Below, piece by piece: positions 1 to 6,510 of a stretch of DNA of 11,985 bases. The stretch is from positions 1 to 11,985 of the forward strand of contig JAPUJL010000273.1 in the NCBI GenBank assembly GCA_027296185.1. The letters run 5' to 3'. The position numbers and the translations under genes are program-made. Numbering within the stretch: position 1 is the stretch's first letter; each line of letters starts with the position of its first letter. The notes under the pieces are model-generated. The model was not told the origin of the DNA. It searched no databases and saw only the letters and a list, made by a program, of their open reading frames with translations. Source of the DNA: SAR324 cluster bacterium (GTDB lineage Bacteria > SAR324 > JACQKK01).

Positions 1-206
1 GAGACCACGGCCGACGTGAAAATAAACGCTTCCTTGGGTATCGCAAAGGACAGGTTAGCGCCGTTTCGCGCATTGATGACCAGCGTATGGCCGGCGGTAC
101 TTTGAATCGTGCCTCTGAAATGCTCCGGATCCTGGGCCAACGCAGTGGACGCGAGGATGGGCAATAGGCCCAGTCCGATGGCGGCGTAAATCAATCGAGA
201 ATACAT
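1..206 (-). CDS. Small exported protein, DUF5666-like (partial, 3' end outside window)
   Basis: The first 68 codons of a gene that runs off the left edge. The start is the ATG at 206-204, with an AAAGGAG ribosome binding site at 218-212, 5 bases upstream. Residues 1-24 form a signal peptide: short basic start (MYSR), hydrophobic core, and an A-L-A cleavage site before Q25. The mature part begins QDPEHFRGTIQS, then GHTLVINARNG. This alternation (RGTI, GHTL, R-G) resembles small periplasmic proteins with a DUF5666/OB-like beta barrel, where a 'RGTI..v.G.tLtv..r.G' pattern is common. That assignment is inference from about 44 mature residues. The product should be periplasmic; its function is unknown. 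It lies 384 bases downstream of the antiporter gene on the same strand, so it probably has its own promoter. Confidence 0.7.
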   Translation of the reverse strand, partial: MYSRLIYAAIGLGLLPILASTALAQDPEHFRGTIQSTAGHTLVINARNGANLSFAIPKEAFIFTSAVV

Positions 207-590
207 ATGGTCTCCTTTCCCGGTATCGGTAGAGGTTTTGGATAAATGCACCCCAACCGGTCTCAGATTTCACATTTTCCATGGAAAATCAAGGGTCCGG
301 CCCGATACCCCGGTCGACCCCGGAACGAATCAGACCCCGCGGCCCACCGCCCCGCGGGTTAATCCGCGGCTCCCCGAGGGGGCTGGGTTGAGGGCCGGGC
401 CGCGGCCTTCCCGTCCGGCTGGGTGACCGCGGACAGCCCACCCCGCTGTTTTCCCGCCCCGCGCTCACCTCCGCATCCAGAGGGGCCAGCGATCGGGAAA
501 AGCCAACGGAATCGACGGGAGCGAGGTTTTCGGTCGGGACGGGCGATTCGGCCCGTAAGGAGCGGCCTGTAAAAACAAGATCGGCTCCGC
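207..590. other. Intergenic region without a convincing gene
   Basis: 384 bases between two minus-strand genes. The part next to the exported-protein gene is AT-richer and carries the ribosome binding site (212-218) and a perfect palindrome (274-289), so it probably holds that gene's promoter. The remainder (about 300-560) is very GC-rich with CCGCGG-type short palindromes. It has no credible reading frame and no clear U-tracted terminator for the upstream antiporter gene. Confidence 0.6.
274..289. promoter_or_regulatory. Perfect 16-bp palindrome, candidate operator
   Basis: ATTTTCCATGGAAAAT is a perfect inverted repeat, AT-rich at its ends in a GC-rich surrounding. It lies 68-83 bases upstream of the start codon of the exported-protein gene (minus strand). 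Position and symmetry suit a homodimeric regulator. I do not recognise the site as that of a specific regulator. Confidence 0.35.
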
Positions 591-2327
591 TCAGATCAGA
601 CGGAAGATCGGCGCGATTTCCTGCTTCAATTGCTTGGTTTTTTCGTGATGGGCCACCCCGACCGCCTTGAACGCCTCGCCGCCTTTTTCCACCTCCTGCG
701 CGAACAATTTTCGGAAGCTTTCCGCAGCGAGGTATTCGGTTTGAATGACGTAGCGCACGCCGCTTTCGTAAAGCTCCAGGGTTTCCTCGTGGGAATCGGT
801 GGTGGCGATAAATGGAACGTCCGCGTTCCGCTCCTTCAGCCAGCGGGCGATCCCGATTTCCGCTTCCTGCCCGCGCACCAGGCAGGAAATGACGATCTTC
901 GCCTTATCGAAATTGAACTCGCTCCACACGTCGGGGTCGTCCATGTCCGCGTACAGGGGAACGATATTGTGGCCCTCCTGCTTGGCGAAGTGGTGCGTGA
1001 TATCCGGATCGATATCGATCAGCAGCACCCGCTCGCCCCGGCCGTCGTAGAAATCGGCGATTTCCTGGCTGATCTCGTTGAAGGAGAGAATCACCACATG
1101 GTCCTCGAACTTGAAATCCCTTTCGGCTTCGATCTGGTAGGGCGCGCTGTGCCGGTCGATGAATCGCAGCCGCGGGCGGCTGATCCGGTAGAACTGCTCC
1201 AGGTACTGATGGCCCAGGGACGAGAAAAAGAACGTGGCCAGGCAGGTCAGGGTGATCAAGGCGAACATCGTCTCGTCGAAGATACCCGCTTGAAAGCACA
1301 GGGTGGCCAGGATCAGAGAAAACTCGGAAATTTGATTGATAATTCCCCCGATCATGAACGCCGGACGAGACTTGAGCCGGGTCAGCCAGCCCAGGGCCAC
1401 CATGATTACCGGCGTCCCGAGCACCACGAAAGCGGTCAGCACGATCACGTCACCGATGGAACCCAGCATTTCCTGCCGGAACTGGAGGCCGTAGCCCAAG
1501 CTGATGAAGAACAGGATCACGCCGAAGGCCTTGAGCGGCTCGACCTTGTCCTCGATTTCCAGCCGGTAGGGCAGGAAAGCCAGCGAAACCCCGGCGAAAA
1601 ACGCGCCGATCTCCGGGGAGAAATGGAACAACTCGCACAGGCCCGCAATCCCCATACAGTAGCCGAGGGTGCCGATGAACAGCATCTCGGAGGATCGGGC
1701 GAAAAACCGGAATACCGCCGACAGAGCATACCTGGCCAGCAGCGCCAGGATGACGATCAGCACCGCCATCTTCAGAAAGATGAGCGGGATTTCGAGCAGA
1801 AGCGGGGAATCGGAGGCCAAGCTCTTCAAAAAGGAGAGGGCAAGCACCGCCATGATGTCCTGGATCACCATCAGCCCGAGCACGAGTTGCCCGTGCAGGG
1901 ATTCCATCGCCTTCCTTTCCTTGAGCTCGCCCAGGACGATGATGGTCGAGGAGAGCGTGAGGCAGAGGGCGAAGAAGATCAAGGTGGACGGCTGTTCGAT
2001 CCCCATGTAGTACAGCCCGATCACCAAGCCGAAAAAGGTCAGCAGCACCACCTGCCCCAGCCCGATGATCACCACCAGCTTCCACCGCCTGAGTAAGCTC
2101 TTGATGTCCACTTCCAGGCCGGCCATGAACAAGAGCATGATGATCCCAATTTCGGTGAAGGCCTCCAGCAACTCCTCGGGAAGGAGAAATTGGTCCCGGA
2201 ACAGCCCTGCCAGCATGCCGATGCCGACGAAGGCGATGATGTTCGACTGCTTGAGCATTCTCAGAACCACCGCGAGCAGCGTCGCCCCGCCCAACATCAA
2301 TCCGAGGCTAACGATCACATTTCCCAT
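591..2327 (-). CDS. CPA2 (KefB/KefC-type) cation:proton antiporter with C-terminal RCK-like domain
   Basis: A 578-aa integral membrane protein expected to exchange K+ or Na+ for H+ across the inner membrane. Residues 1 to about 385 hold 11-13 hydrophobic segments of the Na+/H+ exchanger fold. Visible family marks are LSSTIIVLGELKER near residue 126, the membrane Gln-Asp pair Q156-D157 (the ion-binding 'QD' of KefC-type proteins), SPEIGAFFAGVSLAFLPYR, and NQISEFSLIL. Residues about 409-545 resemble a TrkA-N/RCK domain (HVVILSF..., RVLLIDIDPD). The dinucleotide motif GxGxxG is not present: S415-F-N417-E-I-S420 stands in its place. The acidic residue at the end of strand 2 (D438) is kept. The length is close to KefC (about 620 aa). 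The start ATG at 2327 has only a weak upstream GGGA. No KefF/KefG-like partner lies nearby, so glutathione gating is not supported and a kef symbol is not given. Confidence 0.88.
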   Translation of the reverse strand: MGNVIVSLGLMLGGATLLAVVLRMLKQSNIIAFVGIGMLAGLFRDQFLLPEELLEAFTEIGIIMLLFMAGLEVDIKSLLRRWKLVVIIGLGQVVLLTFFGLVIGLYYMGIEQPSTLIFFALCLTLSSTIIVLGELKERKAMESLHGQLVLGLMVIQDIMAVLALSFLKSLASDSPLLLEIPLIFLKMAVLIVILALLARYALSAVFRFFARSSEMLFIGTLGYCMGIAGLCELFHFSPEIGAFFAGVSLAFLPYRLEIEDKVEPLKAFGVILFFISLGYGLQFRQEMLGSIGDVIVLTAFVVLGTPVIMVALGWLTRLKSRPAFMIGGIINQISEFSLILATLCFQAGIFDETMFALITLTCLATFFFSSLGHQYLEQFYRISRPRLRFIDRHSAPYQIEAERDFKFEDHVVILSFNEISQEIADFYDGRGERVLLIDIDPDITHHFAKQEGHNIVPLYADMDDPDVWSEFNFDKAKIVISCLVRGQEAEIGIARWLKERNADVPFIATTDSHEETLELYESGVRYVIQTEYLAAESFRKLFAQEVEKGGEAFKAVGVAHHEKTKQLKQEIAPIFRLI

Positions 2328-2800
2328 GCTCTGTCCCAGTTAAATGCGAATCAGCGATCGGTCAGCAACGATCGATCCGAACCGATCGAAATCATCGATA
2401 GGTTCCACCGAGAGCCGCCGGCCCAAGCCGGGCAAGCTGTTCGACCTCCCGTACCACATACACGGCGCCGGAAACCACGTTGAAACTGCCGATTGACACG
2501 AGTCGTGAGTCGCGATTCGGCGCCGGAACCGAGCCGGTGCGGGCGTTCCGGCATCCCGATGCAAACGCAAGCACAAATCGTTCCCGATCCTCGACTACCC
2601 GAGGATACGGCCCGCCCACGCCCGGCGGTCACCCGGCCTCGCCGGAATAGCGTCACCCAGCTTTCAGCGCCGATCGCCTCCGCTGCACGCGGAACCCGCT
2701 TCGGCAACCGCGGGTGTTGTGCTCCGCCGGATCGCCCTCACCACGGACGGCGATCCCACAAACTTAGCACCCTGCGAGGATTCGGATGAGAATTTAAGCA
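2328..2800. other. Intergenic region upstream of the antiporter; inverted CGATCGGT repeat, no clear gene
   Basis: No convincing gene lies between the antiporter start and the hairpin cluster near the PEP synthase homologue. Just upstream of the antiporter, CGATCGGT (2355-2362) is mirrored by ACCGATCG (2381-2388), with a further CGATCGAT between them. This could be an operator or a 5' leader hairpin. The rest is GC-rich. Short frames exist on both strands, but none has a good ribosome binding site or recognisable product. Confidence 0.5.
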
Positions 2801-2829
2801 GGGACAGGCCGAAAACGGGCTCTGTACCC
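2801..2829. repeat. Imperfect hairpin, possible REP-like element
   Basis: GGGACAG pairs with CTGTACCC (one bulged A), then GCC with GGC (one bulged T), leaving the loop GAAAACG. This gives about 10 paired bases. No T-run follows on either strand, so it is not a classical terminator. The GGGACAG...CTGT-CCC ends recall palindromes scattered in many proteobacterial genomes beside REP-associated transposases; that link is inference. Confidence 0.35.
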
Positions 2830-2841
2830 CCTTGCACGAAT

Positions 2842-2881
2842 AACTAAGGGAACCCGGCGAATGCCGAATTCCCTTTTAGTT
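2842..2881. terminator. Long stem-loop downstream of the PEP synthase homologue, probable terminator
   Basis: The core stem is 11 bp (2848-2858 with 2863-2873, two G-T wobbles on the minus strand) with a 4-base loop. It extends by six more pairs (AACTAA with TTAGTT) past a 2-base bulge. On the minus strand, A-rich CTAAAA precedes the stem and TTAGTTATTC follows it. It lies about 65 bases after the stop codon of the PEP synthase homologue, with no other minus-strand gene before it. The T-tract is weak, so termination efficiency is uncertain; on the plus strand a TTTT run sits inside the extended stem. Confidence 0.5.
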
Positions 2882-2931
2882 CAGCGAGGCCGACGGGACC
2901 CGAACCCGCGGCCGCCGGCGTGACTGGCCAG
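2882..2931 (-). pseudogene. tRNA-Asp(GUC)-like 3' half, probable tRNA remnant
   Basis: On the minus strand this stretch folds as the anticodon and T arms of a tRNA. Anticodon stem CTGGC (2931-2927) pairs with GCCGG (2919-2915). The 7-base loop CAGTCAC (2926-2920) has GTC at the anticodon position. A 5-base variable region CGGCC follows. T stem GCGGG/CCCGT flanks the loop TTCGGGT. Seven acceptor-strand bases (2892-2886) and a G at the discriminator position (2885) come next. From memory of E. coli tRNA-Asp, the T stems are identical, the loops differ by one base each and the spacing is the same. Defects: A instead of the universal U33, G instead of A58, CTG in place of CCA, and no proper D arm or 5' acceptor strand, since that region would overlap the end of the PEP synthase homologue. 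It is therefore not a working tRNA. The sequence 2888-2913 also forms a strong hairpin alone. Confidence 0.5.
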
Positions 2932-2945
2932 CGTTCCTGCTCGAA

Positions 2946-5366
2946 TTACTTGCCTTCCATTTCCAGGAAGACCTCGCGGGCGTTGTCGAACACGTCCGGC
3001 CGGATCACCACGTAGTCCGATTGCCGCACGGCGGGGTTCTCGGCGAAGGCGCGCAGCTTGGCCGGGGCGATATTCACCAGCCCCACCGGCTTGCCCGCCG
3101 CCTTGCCCCGCTCGATGCCCATCTGCAGCAGCGACAGCACCGCCGGGTGATCCTCCTGATAGTAGGAACGCACCCGCACGTTGTGGCCGTCCATGCCCTG
3201 GGCCAGCTGGGCGATTTCGCCCACGTCGAACAGGAAGCCGTCGAAGTGCTCCGCGAAGCTTTCCAGGGAGAGCAACTGCGCCGGCGTGCGGCACAGCAGG
3301 TGATACTCCAGCCCGTCGGTGCCCCGTTTCAGGCCGTTCTGGCTGAGCAGGCTCGCGATCGCCTTGATCTCCTTCTCCGAATGCGCCGCCGGCACCACCA
3401 ACGAGATGTTGCTCATGCCCATGTCGGAGCGCGCCCGGGTGATCGCCTGTAACTCCAGTTGGAACGCCTCCTCGTAATCCAGATCGGTGTAGCGCGCCGC
3501 GCCGCGCGCTCCCAGGGCCGGGTTGGCCTCGTCGAAGCTGAAGGGCTTGCCGCCGATCAAACGGTCCAGATCGCGGCTGGTGGCATCGGGCAGCAGTACC
3601 CGCACCGGCCGGGGATGCACCGAGGCGGCGATGCGCCCCACACCCTGGGCCAGCTTGGTCACGAAGTACTCCGACTTGTCTTCGTAGCCGCGGCTGACCT
3701 CGTCGATCTGCTCGACGACCTTGGCCTCTTCGCCGCTGGACTTCCATTCCGCATAGGCCATCGCGGCCAGGGGATGCACCCGCACCTCGTCGCGGATCAC
3801 CTCGTCCAGGCGCAACAACCCCACGCCCTCGCTGGGGAACGCCGCATCGGGAAAGGCGCGGTCGGGGTTGCTCTGATGGAAGTAGAAGCCGATCTTGGGC
3901 ATCTTCAGCTGATCGAGCCGGAATTCCTCCTGATGGAACGGCAGGATCCCCTCGTACACGGTGCCCTTGCTGCCCCCCGCGCAGGAGACGGTGATGTCCT
4001 TGCCGTCGTCGATCTGCTTGGAGCCGTCGCCCGTCCCGACGATGCAGGGGATGCCCAACTCCCGGGAGATAATCGCCGCGTGGCACGTGCGCCCGCCCTT
4101 ATCGGTGACGATGGCCGCGGCGGTCTTCATGATGGGCACCCAGTCCGGGTCGGTCATTTCGGTGACCAGGACGGCGCCCTCCTTGAAGTCCTCGATGTTC
4201 TGCGCGCTCTTGATCACGTGGGCCGGACCGCCGCCGATGGAGTCGCCCACGGCCATGCCCTCGGCAAGCACGCGGCCGGTCTTCTCCAGCACCTGCCGGC
4301 GGATGACCCCCGCTTCCCGCCGGGAATGCACCGTCTCCGGCCGCGCCTGGACGATGAACAGGTCTCCGCTCTCCCCATCCTTGGCCCATTCCATGTCCAT
4401 GGGCTTGAAGTAGCCGGCCTCCTTCGAGTAGTGATCCTCGATGATTTGCGCCCAGCGGGCGAGGGTGAGCACCTCTTCCTCGTTCAGACAGAAACGGTCC
4501 CGCTCCTCCTGGGGCACGGGGATGTCTTTGGTTCCCTTGCCCTCCGCCGACTCGACGTAGATCATTTTTTGCTGCTTTTCGCCCAGATGGGCATAGATCA
4601 CCGGGCGGTGCCCCTCGCGCAGGGTGGGCTTGTGAACGTAGAATTCGTCCGGGTTGATGGTGCCCTGGACGACGTTTTCTCCGAGCCCGTAGCCGCCCGT
4701 GATATATACGACGTCGCTGAACCCGCTTTCCGTGTCGATGGAGAACATCACGCCCGCCGAAGCCAGGTCGCTGCGCACCATCTTCTGCACGGCGATGGAC
4801 AGGGCCACGGAGAAGTGGTCGAAGTCCTTCTCCTCCCGGTAGGCGATCGCCCGGTCCGTAAACAGCGAGGCGAAGCAGGCGCGGCACGAATCCAGCAGCA
4901 TCTCGTGGCCGCGGACGTTCAGGTAGGTATCTTGCTGACCCGCGAAGGAGGCATCGGGCAAATCCTCCGCCGTGGCGCTGGAGCGCACCGCCGTGTCCAA
5001 CTCGCCGCCGTACTCCTTGCTCATCTCGTCGTAGGCATCGACGATGGCCTTTTCCAGATCGCCGGGAAGGGCCGTTCCGCGGATGAGATCGCGCACGCTC
5101 CCGCCGGTCTTGGCGAGGCTCGCCAAATCGGAGATGTCCATCGCCCTCAGGATCTTTTCCATCTCGGCGCGGATGCCCGTCGAGGAGATGTAGTAATTAT
5201 ACGCGTGGGCGGAGATGGCGAAGCCGTTGGGCACGCGCACCCCCTTGCCGGTCAGGTTGGCGAACATTTCGCCCAGGGAGGCGTTCTTCCCGCCTACCAA
5301 CGGCACGTCTTGAATGCCCAGTTCCTTGAACCAGTAGATGAACCGATCGTCCCCTTTCTTGGCCAT
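2946..5366 (-). CDS. ppsA: Phosphoenolpyruvate synthase homologue with altered PEP/pyruvate-binding domain
   Basis: An 806-aa cytoplasmic protein of the PEP synthase/PPDK family, matching E. coli PpsA (792 aa) from end to end. The normal reaction is pyruvate + ATP + H2O to PEP + AMP + Pi, by way of a phospho-histidine. The N-terminal ATP-grasp domain (about 20-370) is intact: VGGKNASLGEM, VRSSATAEDLPDASFAGQQ, NPDEFYVHKPTL, FIVQARPETV. The swivelling domain (about 395-470) carries GGRTCHAAIISRELGIP with catalytic H429. The C-terminal barrel (about 495-800) aligns with PpsA but lacks key residues. L591 replaces the Arg of VRLSD, R693 the Glu of MCEIPS, G716-E717 the Asn-Asp of GSND, and V764 the Cys of GICGQGPS. 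The frame is open, so these are not frameshift effects. The start ATG at 5366 has AAAGGA 4 bases upstream. It lies 73 bases downstream of the 129-aa gene, with no terminator between. True PEP synthase activity is doubtful; the family assignment is certain. Confidence 0.93.
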   Translation of the reverse strand: MAKKGDDRFIYWFKELGIQDVPLVGGKNASLGEMFANLTGKGVRVPNGFAISAHAYNYYISSTGIRAEMEKILRAMDISDLASLAKTGGSVRDLIRGTALPGDLEKAIVDAYDEMSKEYGGELDTAVRSSATAEDLPDASFAGQQDTYLNVRGHEMLLDSCRACFASLFTDRAIAYREEKDFDHFSVALSIAVQKMVRSDLASAGVMFSIDTESGFSDVVYITGGYGLGENVVQGTINPDEFYVHKPTLREGHRPVIYAHLGEKQQKMIYVESAEGKGTKDIPVPQEERDRFCLNEEEVLTLARWAQIIEDHYSKEAGYFKPMDMEWAKDGESGDLFIVQARPETVHSRREAGVIRRQVLEKTGRVLAEGMAVGDSIGGGPAHVIKSAQNIEDFKEGAVLVTEMTDPDWVPIMKTAAAIVTDKGGRTCHAAIISRELGIPCIVGTGDGSKQIDDGKDITVSCAGGSKGTVYEGILPFHQEEFRLDQLKMPKIGFYFHQSNPDRAFPDAAFPSEGVGLLRLDEVIRDEVRVHPLAAMAYAEWKSSGEEAKVVEQIDEVSRGYEDKSEYFVTKLAQGVGRIAASVHPRPVRVLLPDATSRDLDRLIGGKPFSFDEANPALGARGAARYTDLDYEEAFQLELQAITRARSDMGMSNISLVVPAAHSEKEIKAIASLLSQNGLKRGTDGLEYHLLCRTPAQLLSLESFAEHFDGFLFDVGEIAQLAQGMDGHNVRVRSYYQEDHPAVLSLLQMGIERGKAAGKPVGLVNIAPAKLRAFAENPAVRQSDYVVIRPDVFDNAREVFLEMEGK

Positions 5367-5439
5367 GGTGTCCTTTAGCTGCTGGATGTCTCGCTGCTGA
5401 ATTCAGAGAAGGCCGTAGCGCACCCCCCGGGACCGAAAC

Positions 5440-5829
5440 CTAGGAGATCTTTCCGTCCTCCGCCAGTTGGTTAATGGCCTCCTCCATTTCGTCCACGTCT
5501 TCCAGGTAAGGAATGCCGTAGGTATCGCAGATCTTCTTGTGAACGGTCCACAGCTGGGAGTGCACCGATTCGGGCCGCGTGGAGACGAGAATGTCCTCGT
5601 TGTTCGAGGACTTGTACTCCTCCAGGCCCTTCACGATCGCCGTGAAATGCTCCTTGAACGGATCGCCGGCAATCGCTTCCAACAGTTTCCCCGTCTTGAC
5701 GGCGAAATTGATGTAGTTCTCCGCAGACTCGAAGTCCTTGTTTTGCAAGTCGGTAATGCCCTGCTTGATGCACTTGTTCAGCCGGTTGAATAATTTCAGA
5801 TTCTTCAGCGTGTAAAGCGAATCGGCCAT
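5440..5829 (-). CDS. Conserved-looking soluble protein of unknown function, probable partner of the PEP synthase homologue
   Basis: A 129-aa protein starting MADSLYTLKN at the ATG 5829-5827, preceded by GGAG 6 bases upstream. There is no signal peptide and no membrane segment. Residues 1-75 look strongly helical and amphipathic, with a central stretch like a helix-turn-helix repeat pair (LQNKDFESAENYINFAVKTGKLLEAI). Residues 76-129 are acidic and end in a further helix (DVDEMEEAINQLAEDGKIS). One Cys (C20) and one C101 are present with no metal pattern. I recognise no family. It is read ahead of the PEP synthase homologue on the same strand with a 73-base spacer, so co-transcription is likely. 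A role as regulator, scaffold or phosphate acceptor for that enzyme is inference from position only. The frame stays open for about 2.7 kb further upstream, antisense to the GMP synthase gene, but composition and the ribosome binding site place the start here. Confidence 0.78.
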   Translation of the reverse strand: MADSLYTLKNLKLFNRLNKCIKQGITDLQNKDFESAENYINFAVKTGKLLEAIAGDPFKEHFTAIVKGLEEYKSSNNEDILVSTRPESVHSQLWTVHKKICDTYGIPYLEDVDEMEEAINQLAEDGKIS

Positions 5830-6258
5830 AACTTGCTCCGTGCGATGGTTTGAGGGAGAATGACCTTGGCGGAACAGCAAGTAACCATAGATGAATCCGC
5901 GAAAAACGGAAAGCGGGTTTTTGCCTTCCGGGCGGGCTCGGTTAGGCCCCCTCGATCCGCCGGGACGAGGCTCTGGGAGCGCTCCTGAGGTTGTGCCGGA
6001 TGGGTCGGTTGCCGGGCCCGCCGGCCGGTACCGCAGGACGGATGGGCCACAGGACGGATAGGCCGCACCGCCGGGGACTTCGCAATCCGCGGGTTCGCAC
6101 GCCGGAGCGGGAGCGAGGGAGCGTAGCGGGCTCCACATTTTATTACCGGGCGGAGCGGCGCAGCCGCCGCCGCGCCCGGCGAGAGGCCGGACAAAGGAAG
6201 AGCAAGTGGCCACCGATGGCCGCCCGGTCAACCATTGACGAATGCCGCATGGGGGTTT
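5830..6258. other. Divergent intergenic region with a 16-bp-period tandem repeat
   Basis: 429 bases between two divergent units; it must hold promoters for both. Two copies of a 15-base sequence, CAGGACGGATGGGCC (6034-6048) and CAGGACGGATAGGCC (6050-6064), differ at one position with a period of 16. About 60-120 bases further lies a very GC-rich stretch with GCGGC-GCA-GCCGC-type inverted repeats (about 6150-6180). Short frames cross the region, but they are rich in Arg and Pro and look non-coding. Confidence 0.5.
5884..5912 (-). promoter_or_regulatory. Candidate sigma-70-type promoter for the minus-strand unit
   Basis: On the minus strand TTTCCG (5912-5907) is followed after exactly 17 bases by TATGGT (5889-5884), 55 bases upstream of the start codon of the 129-aa gene. 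The match to consensus is modest (about 3 and 4 of 6). The region is AT-richer than its surroundings. Confidence 0.3.
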
Positions 6259-6495
6259 ATGCAGCCATTCACGATTAGGGTGCTGGGCGGGAGTTTTACC
6301 GTTCAGGAGGTTTTGTCCCAAAACGGACCGTCCGAGCAGGAAACGATCGATCTGATGATGACGATTCCCCCGGACCGATGGTTCGTCATCTTGGACGAGA
6401 ATCCGGGAGGCGAGTCCCGCGACGCACTGGCCCTCATCGATGACGATCTCCAGTTTCAATCTCTGGCGGTCGGCAATTTCGAGGGCGAGGAGTAA
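6259..6495 (+). CDS. Small acidic protein of unknown function, upstream of GMP synthase
   Basis: A 78-aa protein beginning MQPFTIRVLGGSFTVQEVL and ending FEGEE. It has no signal peptide, membrane segment or cysteines. The middle is DRWFVILDENPGGESRDALALIDDD. A GGGGG run lies just 5' of the ATG at 6259. A TTG at 6235 would add eight residues but has no ribosome binding site, so I prefer the ATG. Its stop codon is 15 bases before the GMP synthase start, and the GMP synthase ribosome binding site (AGGAG) begins at that stop, which argues for a common transcript. I do not recognise the family. The compact, acidic, beta-rich look would suit a binding partner, but no function can be assigned. Confidence 0.6.
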   Translation: MQPFTIRVLGGSFTVQEVLSQNGPSEQETIDLMMTIPPDRWFVILDENPGGESRDALALIDDDLQFQSLAVGNFEGEE

Positions 6496-6510
6496 GGAGC
6501 CGCAACGGGC

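Noticed and set aside
561..591. GAGCGG...CCGCTC stem at the antiporter stop codon as a terminator
   Set aside because: Only a 6-bp stem with a loop of about 20 bases, and the T-run lies in the loop rather than after the stem.
630..2096. 488-codon plus-strand open frame opposite the antiporter
   Set aside because: Antisense shadow rich in charged residues; the minus strand encodes a clear membrane protein.
2392..2500. Minus-strand stretch reading VSIGSFNVVSGAVYVVREVEQLARLGPAALGGTYR before the antiporter
   Set aside because: It looks protein-like, but it is only about 36 codons with no ribosome binding site or recognised family. It could be the tail of a lost gene; not supported enough to annotate.
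2882..2945. Functional tRNA-Asp gene
   Set aside because: There is no D arm, no matching 5' acceptor strand, A at position 33, and no CCA. Only the 3' half resembles a tRNA.
3459..5378. 639-codon plus-strand open frame
   Set aside because: Antisense to the PEP synthase homologue, with low-complexity His/Leu/Gly-rich translation and no recognisable motif.
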